Of a DNA stretch of 64,000 nt, positions 56,688-64,000 are shown piece by piece. The translations under genes were made by a program, and so were the position numbers. Origin of the DNA: Bacteroidaceae bacterium (GTDB lineage Bacteria; Bacteroidota; Bacteroidia; Bacteroidales; Bacteroidaceae); NCBI GenBank assembly GCA_024699495.1, contig JAILPK010000037.1, positions 114,457 to 178,456 on the forward strand, given 5' to 3'. The notes under the pieces are model-generated. The model was given only the letters and a program-made list of their open reading frames with translations. It had not been told where the DNA came from and did no database searches. The first letter of the stretch is position 1. Each line of letters starts with the position of its first letter.

Positions 56688-57755
56688 ATGGAAAACCCTT
56701 TTAAATTCGGGACTATAGTCGAAGAAGACTACTTCACAGACAGAGTGGAAGAAGTCGCATATATTATGCAGTTTGTCAGAAGTGCTAATCATTTGGTTTT
56801 GATTAGCCCCCGTCGTTTTGGTAAAAGTAGTGTCGTAGCAAAAGCGGTCAAACAAAGCGGACGCAAGTATATCACCGTGAACCTGCAACAAGCTACATCC
56901 GTGTCGGATTTATCAGCCAAATTGCTGAGGGAGTTTTTCAAGGTTCATCCAATAGAACGAGTGAGGCACTTGATTACGCACTTTCGCATAATTCCGACAA
57001 TATCTACAAACGCTCTTACTGGCTCTATGGATGTGGCGTTTCAACCTGGAGTAGATGGAACGGTACTAATTGAAGATGTCTTGTCTTTGATTGAGAAAGC
57101 ACATTCTGAAGATGATCGAATGATAGTGATTCTCGATGAATTTCAAGAGATTTGCGATTTGGGAACAAAATTGGATAAACAGCTGCGTTCAATCATGCAG
57201 AATCAAAAACACATCAATTATATTTTACTTGGCAGTCAGGAAAGTATGATGACGGATATCTTTGAAAACAAGAAATCACCCTTTTATCACTTTGGAGAAC
57301 TGATGCGCTTGGGTAAGTTGCCTCGTGAGGATTTCCATAGATACCTGTCAGAGCGATTTTCGGATTGTTTTGCGGAGAACCACGATGAATTATCAAAGCA
57401 GATATTAGATTATACTGATTGTCATCCTTATTATTCGCAGCAATTAGCGGCAAATGTTTGGCAGATTGGAGTGCTTCAACCGGAGACGAGTGATCCTGTG
57501 CATAAAGCCATAGAACATATTGTAACGACTCATAGTCTGGACTATGAGCGCCTTTGGATGAACTTTAAGCGAACAAATAAATGGATTCTTCAGCGATTAG
57601 TCTCAGATAAGCCACTCCAATCTGGAGAGTATCGCACAAGTACTATATATAGTGCATTGAAACGTATGCAGAAGGATGGCTACGTGATATATTCAGACCA
57701 TTATGAATTAGAAGATCCCTTCTTTAGAGAGTGGATAATGACGAATAATCGCTGA
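56688..57755 (+). CDS. archaeal-type (ATPase_2, STAND-like) ATPase with winged helix
   Basis: This 355-residue cytosolic protein starts NPFKFGTIVEEDYFTDR, a typical beginning of the ATPase_2 family (PF01637) in Bacteroidetes. The P-loop is SPRRFGKSS at 40-48 and Walker B is MIVILDEFQEI with D150 and E151; LLGSQES is the sensor. The C-terminal 80 residues form a winged-helix-like domain (STIYSALKRMQKDGYV). The function of these ATPases is not established; STAND relatives act as signalling switches. The gene is AT-rich against the housekeeping genes and lies between two copies of a 65-bp promoter repeat, which suggests acquisition or cassette-like duplication. Confidence 0.85.
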   Translation: MENPFKFGTIVEEDYFTDRVEEVAYIMQFVRSANHLVLISPRRFGKSSVVAKAVKQSGRKYITVNLQQATSVSDLSAKLLREFFKVHPIERVRHLITHFRIIPTISTNALTGSMDVAFQPGVDGTVLIEDVLSLIEKAHSEDDRMIVILDEFQEICDLGTKLDKQLRSIMQNQKHINYILLGSQESMMTDIFENKKSPFYHFGELMRLGKLPREDFHRYLSERFSDCFAENHDELSKQILDYTDCHPYYSQQLAANVWQIGVLQPETSDPVHKAIEHIVTTHSLDYERLWMNFKRTNKWILQRLVSDKPLQSGEYRTSTIYSALKRMQKDGYVIYSDHYELEDPFFREWIMTNNR

Positions 57756-57760
57756 CTATT

Positions 57761-57825
57761 CGCAACTAATTTTGCACTTTTCTTCCAATTTTTTTGTTCA
57801 TTCCAAAGAAAGTTCGTTACTTTGC
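57761..57825 (+). repeat. 65-bp direct repeat with promoter, copy 2
   Basis: It starts 5 bases after the ATPase stop. Its promoter reads TTTG (57793-57796), 20 bases, TTACTTTG (57817-57824), and would drive the structured leader and the surface-lipoprotein operon. Confidence 0.85.
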
Positions 57826-58184
57826 GACATCGTTCGGTTAGCCCACTTGTGGGCGGCGGGCGATCTCATATATGAAGACGTTTTCGAACGTCTGTCGTTG
57901 TAGAGCACGAACTTCGCAACTTCCTAACCTACAGCAGGCAGATGACAACGAAGCGTCACGTGGTGCGTATCTATATACATTATTAATATATAGTTCGTAC
58001 TGGCGTGGGCTAACTGCGTTGTCTATCCTGTGTAGGTGGGGCAATGCGAAGGCCTGTGCTCTCGGGATAGGCAGAGAAACAGACACCTGCGCCTTTTTGT
58101 ATATCTGCACTAACTGACATAAAGAACCATTTGCCGACTTTGGGGTGTTTATCGGCTGAGACATAATTTCAGAAAAGTCTCTGC
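57826..58184 (+). ncRNA. structured leader of the surface-lipoprotein operon
   Basis: About 350 bases between the promoter repeat and the lipoprotein gene form many perfect stems: GCCCAC/GTGGGC (57841-57854), AGACGTT-TTCG-AACGTCT (57876-57893), TCGTTGT (57895-57901) with ACAACGA (57945-57951), TATATA pairs near 57973-57992, and CTATCC (58023-58028) with GGATAG (58065-58070). GTAGGTG (58032-58038) can pair with CACCTGC (58084-58090), close to a T run at 58094-58098. Both strands stay open in one frame (81 codons plus, 124 codons minus), but the translations look like RNA-derived sequence. I recall near-identical hypothetical protein translations in other Bacteroidales, which would mean a widely copied RNA element. 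Confidence 0.6.
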
Positions 58185-61061
58185 ATGAAACATCCTTTAC
58201 GACTAATCTCAATACTATTTCTTGTCACTTTGCTCTTAGCGTGCGATGGCGACACTTTTCCATTCAATCTTCCGCCAACGCTTACAGTCAGCGAGGCAAC
58301 CGACATATACCGCAAAGGCGCCACAATTAGCGGTACATATACAAAAGCTAACGATAAGGTTGGGATAGAAACCTTTGGCCTCTATTATGCAACCAACTCA
58401 ATGCTTGGTGATGCAGATAGCATATTGGCAACAACAGAAGAGCTACAAGCTGGAAGCTATACCATCACACTCAATAACCTTACACCAGCTACAACTTACT
58501 ATTATGCCACATTCGCTTCAAGCGGATTCAGTATAGTTAAGAGCGATATCAAGCAGTTCCGAACCTCAGACACAACTGAACCCAAATTGGGAGAAGTTGC
58601 GACGTCCAATATCACCCGCACATCCTTTGATGTTTCATCTTCTATCCTTGACGATGGAGGAAGTGATATTACAATTCGTGGTTTTCTCGTTCGCGAAGCT
58701 CCGAGTGATATTTCTTCCCTTGGATTTGAAGATAGGCAGGTTCGTGTGGAAAACAATGTGGACTTCAATACAACAATCTCAGATCTCACCCCTGGCTCTC
58801 GTTATGCAGTATGTGCATACGCTATGTCCGCAAAGGCATACGGATTCAGTGAGATAAAGTATGTAAGTACCGCCAATCAGAATGAACCTGTGGTATCATC
58901 CACGACTGCATCCACGACTTCCGTTGCCCATGAACTGCTTGTTACGGCCTCTGTCGTTGATGAGGGCACCAGTCCAGTAACTGAGCGCGGTTTCGTGTAT
59001 AGTACGGATATGCTGGAGCCGACACTTGATAACACGAAAGTTGTTGCACAAGGAAATAATGAATCTTTCACAGCCACATTAAAGGACCTTTCTTCTACTC
59101 AGAAATACTATATTCGTGCCTATGCTAAGAGTAATGATGGCATCGGTTACGGTGATGTATTGGCCTACAATGAAGCGGACTATGTACAGCAGCCTTCTCT
59201 TTCCGTTGTTTTAGCAAGACTAACGACAACAGCACATGAGATACAAGTTACAGCTTCTGCCGCTGAGAGAACGTATGCAATCACAGAACACGGTTTTGTA
59301 TATAGTACGGATACACAGAATCCAACTGTGGAGAACAAGAACACCTCTGTTAATGCCACAGGCAATAACTCTTCATTTACAGCCACAATATCAAATCTGT
59401 CTTCTACTGTCACAACGTATATCCGAGCCTATGTTAAGACCTCATACGGATATTCATACGGTGAAACTCTTTCATTCAAAGAATCAGACTATGTTCAACA
59501 GCCTTCCGTTTCAACCGTAACAGCGAAACCAACCACTAATGCACATGAAATACAAGTGACAGCATCTGTTACTGAGAGGACATACGCCATCACAGAACGT
59601 GGCTTCGTTTATAGTACAGATACACAGACACCAACAGTGGAGAACAAGAACACCTCTGTCAAAGCAACAGGCAACAACTCATCTTTCACAGCCACTATTT
59701 CAAGCCTCTCTTCCAGCGCCACAACGTATATCCGAGCATATGTTAAGACTTCATTTGGATATACATACGGTGAGACATTTCATTTTAAGGAAATGGACTA
59801 TGTCCAACAACCATCTGTTTCCGTTGTTATAGCAAGGCTAACGACAACAGCACATGAGATACAAGTTACGGCTTCTGCCGCTGAGAGAACGTATGCAATC
59901 ACAGAACGCGGTTTTGTATATAGTACGGATACACAGACTCCAACTGTGGAGAACAAGAACACCTCTGTCAAAGCAACAGGAAATAACTCATCTTTCACAG
60001 CCACTATTTCAAACCTCTCTTCCAGCACCATAACGTATATTCGTGCCTATGTCAAGACCTCATACGGATATACATACGGTGAAACTTTGGCGTATATGGA
60101 AATGGACTATGTCCAACAACCAACAGTTTCAAGTATAAGTGCATATACTACAGAGATGGAGAATATATTATTTGTTACTGCCTCAGTCACCCAACAAGGC
60201 ACATACACCGTAACGGAGCGTGGTTTTGTATATAGTACAGATACACAAGCACCATCAGCCGAAAGTAACAGAAAGGTACTGGCGACAGGTACAAATCAGT
60301 CGTTCACCGCTTCTCTGACTGATTTAGACCAGAATCAGACAAACTACATCCGTGCATACGTACGAACATCTGCCGGAGATGTGTATGGTGAAACGTTTAC
60401 ATACAACTCTAAAGATTTCCCCGCTCTTATAACTAAGTCCGCTACAAACATACTTGAATCTTCAGTACAACTGAATGCAAGTATTAATTCAAAGAATAGC
60501 CAAATCAGTCAATACGGTTTTGTTTGGAGTAACACAAACAGTGTCCCTACAATCAGAGATAAAACAACTTTCTCCACTATTTTGGTCGGAGAAAACCTGG
60601 CTTCAAATCTTTCAGGACTTACAGGAAACACTACCTACTACTATCGGGCCTATGCCAAACATGCCAAAGGTGTAAGTTACGGTGCTGTAATGCAGTTCAC
60701 GACATTGCTGGTTCAGCAGGCATCGCTGTCTGGAGTGACCATCAGTAACATTTCGTTTAAAACAGCAACGTTCAACGCTAATGTTACGGCATTGAACAAC
60801 GGAACGCTGACAGATGCAGGATTTGTTTATTCCACTTCACCTAATCCAACAACTTCAGATAAACGCTTATCACTTGGAGTCACCACCTCACTTTCAACAA
60901 TATGCAGCTCTCTTGCCGCTAATACTACGTACTTCATCCGTGCATACGCGACCAATGAGAAAGGTACAGCATACGGTGCACAAGCCACGTTCACCACGAA
61001 GAAAGAGGGTTCTATAGACCATGATGGATATGATGACAGTGTTATAGACCTCGACAAATAA
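58185..61061 (+). CDS. lipoprotein with tandem fibronectin-III-like repeats
   Basis: This 958-residue protein has a lipoprotein signal (LLLAC with Cys20, then DGD). It is built from about nine Ig/FN3-like modules of roughly 100 residues, each with xxxRGFVYSTD near the middle and TYIRAYVKTSxGYxYGE near the end. Three adjacent modules (59178-60104) are almost identical at DNA level. Such proteins are surface-exposed adhesion or spacer proteins. The C-terminal end is short and acidic (HDGYDDSVIDLDK). It is followed 18 bases later by the SUMF1-domain lipoprotein gene, so the two form an operon. Confidence 0.85.
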   Translation: MKHPLRLISILFLVTLLLACDGDTFPFNLPPTLTVSEATDIYRKGATISGTYTKANDKVGIETFGLYYATNSMLGDADSILATTEELQAGSYTITLNNLTPATTYYYATFASSGFSIVKSDIKQFRTSDTTEPKLGEVATSNITRTSFDVSSSILDDGGSDITIRGFLVREAPSDISSLGFEDRQVRVENNVDFNTTISDLTPGSRYAVCAYAMSAKAYGFSEIKYVSTANQNEPVVSSTTASTTSVAHELLVTASVVDEGTSPVTERGFVYSTDMLEPTLDNTKVVAQGNNESFTATLKDLSSTQKYYIRAYAKSNDGIGYGDVLAYNEADYVQQPSLSVVLARLTTTAHEIQVTASAAERTYAITEHGFVYSTDTQNPTVENKNTSVNATGNNSSFTATISNLSSTVTTYIRAYVKTSYGYSYGETLSFKESDYVQQPSVSTVTAKPTTNAHEIQVTASVTERTYAITERGFVYSTDTQTPTVENKNTSVKATGNNSSFTATISSLSSSATTYIRAYVKTSFGYTYGETFHFKEMDYVQQPSVSVVIARLTTTAHEIQVTASAAERTYAITERGFVYSTDTQTPTVENKNTSVKATGNNSSFTATISNLSSSTITYIRAYVKTSYGYTYGETLAYMEMDYVQQPTVSSISAYTTEMENILFVTASVTQQGTYTVTERGFVYSTDTQAPSAESNRKVLATGTNQSFTASLTDLDQNQTNYIRAYVRTSAGDVYGETFTYNSKDFPALITKSATNILESSVQLNASINSKNSQISQYGFVWSNTNSVPTIRDKTTFSTILVGENLASNLSGLTGNTTYYYRAYAKHAKGVSYGAVMQFTTLLVQQASLSGVTISNISFKTATFNANVTALNNGTLTDAGFVYSTSPNPTTSDKRLSLGVTTSLSTICSSLAANTTYFIRAYATNEKGTAYGAQATFTTKKEGSIDHDGYDDSVIDLDK
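59178..60104 (+). repeat. three 309-bp tandem coding repeats
   Basis: Units 59178-59486, 59487-59795 and 59796-60104 have exactly the same length (103 codons). The 5' half of unit 3 matches unit 1, and its 3' half matches unit 2, which indicates recombination between units. Confidence 0.9.
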
Positions 61062-61079
61062 CCAATAATAATAGAAACA

Positions 61080-63632
61080 ATGAGAACTCAGTATATATTC
61101 CGTTTATTCCCAATCTTCATCTTATTCGGCTTGATGATTTCATGTTCGGATGAAGAATCTATAATACCCAATCAAAACGAGGAGAACAAGACTCTTCGTC
61201 TTTGCTTTAACGCTTCCCCTCCAACATTTGACAGTCTCAGTACACGTGCCGTGCTTGAGTGGCCTGACAGCGCCACATTGTACATCAAGTTTTATGGGAG
61301 CAGCAGTGGATACACGGTAGGAAAAGGCGTATATTCAAAGAGTTCTAATGAGTGGACTCTTACATACACAGGAACAATAGAAGCTGACAAAGGCTTATCT
61401 TGCGAAGTATGGTACTTTGAAAACATAGACAACGAAAATGTATCATTGTCTCCATTTTCACCTTTTACCTGCGTTTACAATGATTCTACGGCTGAGTACC
61501 TTCTTAATGATGGGACGATGAATATAAATGCACATCTACGTCCCGAGTCTGCACGTATGAAGTTTCAGGGAACTCCAGGAACAGAGCTAAAGCTATCAGG
61601 TTGGCCCCGACATTCCTCTTTTAATTCTACCACGTATTCATTCTCGGATACTGAAGCTGCTTTTGATTTGACGGTGGGTGCAGATGGTTATACGCAATAT
61701 GTTTATGCAGATATTTCTGACAAATCAGTCGTTGACTTGGATTTAGAAGTAAATTCAAAAGATGTGTACAGCCGTGTATTTACAGCTGGAATAATTCAAA
61801 ACTGTAAGACCTATTCTATTACCGTACCTAATGATGATAGCAAAAATTGGTCACATTCCCAGCGTTTTTTTACGGTGAACAATAACGGCAAGGCCGTGAC
61901 GTTCAAAATGAACAAGGTTGAGGGTGGAACGTTCCAGATGGGTTCAGCGATTGGTGAAAGCAATGAGCAACCAGTTCATCGCATAACTATATCAAAGGAC
62001 TATTATATGTGTGAAACGGAAGTATCGCAGGCATTATGGTATGCTATAATGGGGCAGTCGCCAACTTTAGAAGGACATCAATGGTCATCATCTTTTGGAC
62101 TTGGTGATAATTATCCAGCATACAACATCAGCTTTAGCGATTGTCAGGCTTTCCTAAATGAATTGAACAGCAAGTTATCTGCCGAATTGGGGAGTACTGA
62201 AGCATTTCGATTTCCTACTGAAGCTGAATGGGAGTTTGCTGCTAAAGGAGGAAACAAAAGCAATAATAAAACATACTCTGGTAGCAATACTATAGGCTCT
62301 GTTGCTTGGTACTCGGCAAATAGTAACAGCACTACTCACCCAGTTAAAAGTAAATTTGCAAATGAACTGGGATTATATAATATGAGTGGTAACGTTTCTG
62401 AGTGGTGCTATGATGCTTTAGAGAGTTATGAAAGTAGTAATCAAAATAATCCGAAGGTAGAAAGCGTTACAACATCCAATCGCGTATGTCGTGGTGGTTG
62501 TTGGAGTAGCAACGCTGAAGATTGTCGGGTAGAAAGGCGCTATGGTTATACGCAATTTTATCGTAACAGTAATCTCGGATTACGCATCTGTTTAGGTACG
62601 AAACAACCAATATTAGCGGTGGATACATTATCACTTTCGTTCACAGAAACCGCAGCATCAAAATCAATTAATATTATTTGCGATCGGATGTGGACAGTTT
62701 CCACATCAGCATCATGGATAAAGCTATCGTCGACCTACGGCCATAACAACGGAACACTTACTGTTTCAGTTGACAACAACTCGACAAATCATCGCACGGC
62801 ATCTATTGTCATAAAGGCAGGTGCAATAGAGCAGACTGTGTATGTGACTCAATTTGTTCCTGAACGCACCTTTACTGTTAATGGCAATGGTAAAACAGTA
62901 ACGTTCAAAATGATAAAAGTGGATGGTGGAACATTCCAGATGGGCTCAACAAAATATAGTGATGAAGGTCCTGTTCATAGCGTTAAAATCTCCAAGGCTT
63001 ACTATATGTGTGAAACTGAGGTAACTCAGGCTTTATGGTATGCCGTTATGGGGCAGTCTCCGACTTCAGGCATACATCAATGGGAGAGCTATGAAGGTCT
63101 CGGCGATGAAAGACCTGCTTACTATATCAGTTTTGAGGATTGTCAGAATTTCTTGTCAGCTTTGAACAGCAGGCTTTCCTCTCAACTAAGCAATAGCGAG
63201 CAGTTTCGTTTTCCGACTGAAGCAGAATGGGAGTTTGCTGCCAAGGGCGGAAATAAGAGTAAGGGATATACTTATTCAGGCAGTAACGATCTAGGTGAAG
63301 TTGCTTGGTACTATAATAATTGCTATTATAGTAGCTTCAGAGTACATCAAGTTAAGACAAAGGCTGCTAATGAGCTGGGATTATATGATATGAGCGGAAA
63401 CGTGTATGAGTGGTGTTATGACTGGTATGGAGATTATACAAGTAGTGCTCAAATAGATCCTACAGGTCCTAGTACTGGTACCTATCGCGTGAAACGTGGC
63501 GGTGGTTATGGCTGCAGCGATAAAGTCAACCGCGTTACGTGGCGCAGCAATGGTCTTTTGACGGGCTGCAGCCTTGAAGGTGGCCTCCGCCCCTGTCTCG
63601 GTACTCCGATAGATAAGCTGAATAGCAAGTAG
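61080..63632 (+). CDS. surface lipoprotein with two SUMF1 (FGE-sulfatase) domains and a BACON domain
   Basis: This 850-residue lipoprotein has Cys22 followed by SDEE, the acidic signal for surface export in Bacteroidetes. Residues about 30-255 resemble the N-terminal part of fimbrillin-type proteins. Two SUMF1 domains follow (about 262-505 and 592-845), each with GGTFQMGS, YYMCETEV, RFPTEAEWEFAAKGG and MSGNVxEWCYD; a BACON domain (WTVSTSASWIKLS) lies between them. These are formylglycine-enzyme-like folds with a C-type-lectin core. The catalytic Cys pair of true formylglycine enzymes is not evident, so binding rather than catalysis is likely. The last 35 codons are GC-rich and unlike the rest. 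Confidence 0.87.
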   Translation: MRTQYIFRLFPIFILFGLMISCSDEESIIPNQNEENKTLRLCFNASPPTFDSLSTRAVLEWPDSATLYIKFYGSSSGYTVGKGVYSKSSNEWTLTYTGTIEADKGLSCEVWYFENIDNENVSLSPFSPFTCVYNDSTAEYLLNDGTMNINAHLRPESARMKFQGTPGTELKLSGWPRHSSFNSTTYSFSDTEAAFDLTVGADGYTQYVYADISDKSVVDLDLEVNSKDVYSRVFTAGIIQNCKTYSITVPNDDSKNWSHSQRFFTVNNNGKAVTFKMNKVEGGTFQMGSAIGESNEQPVHRITISKDYYMCETEVSQALWYAIMGQSPTLEGHQWSSSFGLGDNYPAYNISFSDCQAFLNELNSKLSAELGSTEAFRFPTEAEWEFAAKGGNKSNNKTYSGSNTIGSVAWYSANSNSTTHPVKSKFANELGLYNMSGNVSEWCYDALESYESSNQNNPKVESVTTSNRVCRGGCWSSNAEDCRVERRYGYTQFYRNSNLGLRICLGTKQPILAVDTLSLSFTETAASKSINIICDRMWTVSTSASWIKLSSTYGHNNGTLTVSVDNNSTNHRTASIVIKAGAIEQTVYVTQFVPERTFTVNGNGKTVTFKMIKVDGGTFQMGSTKYSDEGPVHSVKISKAYYMCETEVTQALWYAVMGQSPTSGIHQWESYEGLGDERPAYYISFEDCQNFLSALNSRLSSQLSNSEQFRFPTEAEWEFAAKGGNKSKGYTYSGSNDLGEVAWYYNNCYYSSFRVHQVKTKAANELGLYDMSGNVYEWCYDWYGDYTSSAQIDPTGPSTGTYRVKRGGGYGCSDKVNRVTWRSNGLLTGCSLEGGLRPCLGTPIDKLNSK

Positions 63633-63771
63633 CATATAGTTATCAAAATGTAATCTTAATGGTATTTTCATCCAAAATTAAATCATTATGGTGAACATAA
63701 GAATAATTGTAATGGGAGACTTCGCCTTTAAGCTTCTACTCACAAATATAAATCTTTAGAACTTAAAAAAA

Positions 63772-63852
63772 ATGGCAAAGAGGAAATTACAAACTGAGCG
63801 AAAAGACGTTTTAACAACAGACTTTGTTTATCCAGATTTTGACAATGTGTAA
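63772..63852 (+). CDS. possible 26-residue peptide
   Basis: A short frame begins MAKRKLQTERKDV and ends YPDFDNV, after an A-rich stretch typical of Bacteroidetes start sites, and is followed 40 bases later by a strong terminator. No promoter of the usual type was found. It may be a real small peptide or chance. The bases from 63633 to 63771 show nothing else. Confidence 0.3.
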   Translation: MAKRKLQTERKDVLTTDFVYPDFDNV

Positions 63853-63893
63853 GCATCCGATAAACTACAGGTATTAGTCTCTATATACTATAA

Positions 63894-63939
63894 CAACAGC
63901 AGCTACAATCCTATTCGACTATAGCTGCTGTTGCTTTTT
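63894..63939 (+). terminator. intrinsic terminator
   Basis: CAACAGCAGCTA and TAGCTGCTGTTG pair perfectly over 12 bp around a 16-base loop, followed by CTTTTTG. It would end the lipoprotein operon or the small peptide transcript. Nothing was recognised from 63940 to the edge. Confidence 0.85.
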
Positions 63940-64000
63940 GTGCACCTTTATTTGATACCTATATCATGTAGTCTTCGTCATGACAGCTTCTGGATGTGTC

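Noticed and set aside
57838..58212. Open frames of 124 codons (minus) and 81 codons (plus) as protein genes
   Set aside because: Both strands are open over the same bases, the composition is rich in stems, and the minus frame runs across the promoter-proximal leader and into the lipoprotein start. A structured RNA explains it better.

Overview
The window reads as chromosomal DNA of an anaerobic gut- or mouth-type Bacteroidales bacterium, most like Prevotellaceae. The signs are Bacteroidetes promoters (TTTG, about 19 bases, TAnnTTTG), a bacterial V-type ATPase operon, a type IX secretion component (PorZ), secreted proteins ending in short GVYxxxGKKxxxK-like tails, ferredoxin-dependent 2-oxoacid oxidoreductase, and lipoproteins with acidic surface-export signals. 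Genus and species cannot be fixed from the sequence alone. I saw no rRNA, tRNA or CRISPR array.

Layout. 0-3.2 kb: a secreted polysaccharide-lyase-like protein. 3.2-6.7 kb (minus strand): a compact partner-switching operon of an RsbW-like kinase, a STAS domain fused to an aminoglycoside-phosphotransferase-like kinase, and a membrane SpoIIE-type phosphatase. 6.9-7.1 kb: a possible small RNA. 7.1-15.0 kb: a complete Bacteroidetes/Chlamydia-style V-ATPase operon (E, DUF2764, A, B, D, I, K) whose rotor subunit has sodium-binding residues. 15.0-15.65 kb: a 630-bp dispersed repeat with a second copy at 41.9-42.55 kb.

15.7-33.9 kb (minus strand) is one long co-directional run starting at leuS: leuS, yitT, rdgB, porZ, a secreted TldD-TldE fusion, a wzx flippase, a fucosyltransferase-like gene, an acyltransferase, a TagD-like cytidylyltransferase, an SDR enzyme, LicD and two glycosyltransferase-type genes. 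This joins a surface-glycan cluster to a T9SS component. 34.0-37.4 kb: tyrS with two glycosyltransferases. 37.6-40.1 kb: typA and a YbjQ-family gene. 40.2-41.9 kb: an altronate dehydratase-like gene. 42.7-48.7 kb (minus strand): korA, a broken DUF559 endonuclease gene, korB, ispG and cysS, where short GC-rich palindromic repeats have entered several gene ends. 48.9-55.7 kb (minus strand): rpsO, a YfhO-like membrane protein, a C10 cysteine protease and a 58-residue peptide gene.

55.7-64 kb is the accessory end. It has repeat-rich intergenic DNA and an ATPase gene flanked by two copies of a 65-bp direct repeat that carries a promoter. The second copy precedes a structured leader of about 350 bases and a two-gene operon of surface lipoproteins. 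One has mosaic 309-bp internal repeats. The other has two sulfatase-modifying-factor (C-type-lectin-fold) domains around a BACON domain, and its C-terminus resembles a diversity-generating-retroelement target. This module is the best candidate for something undescribed.
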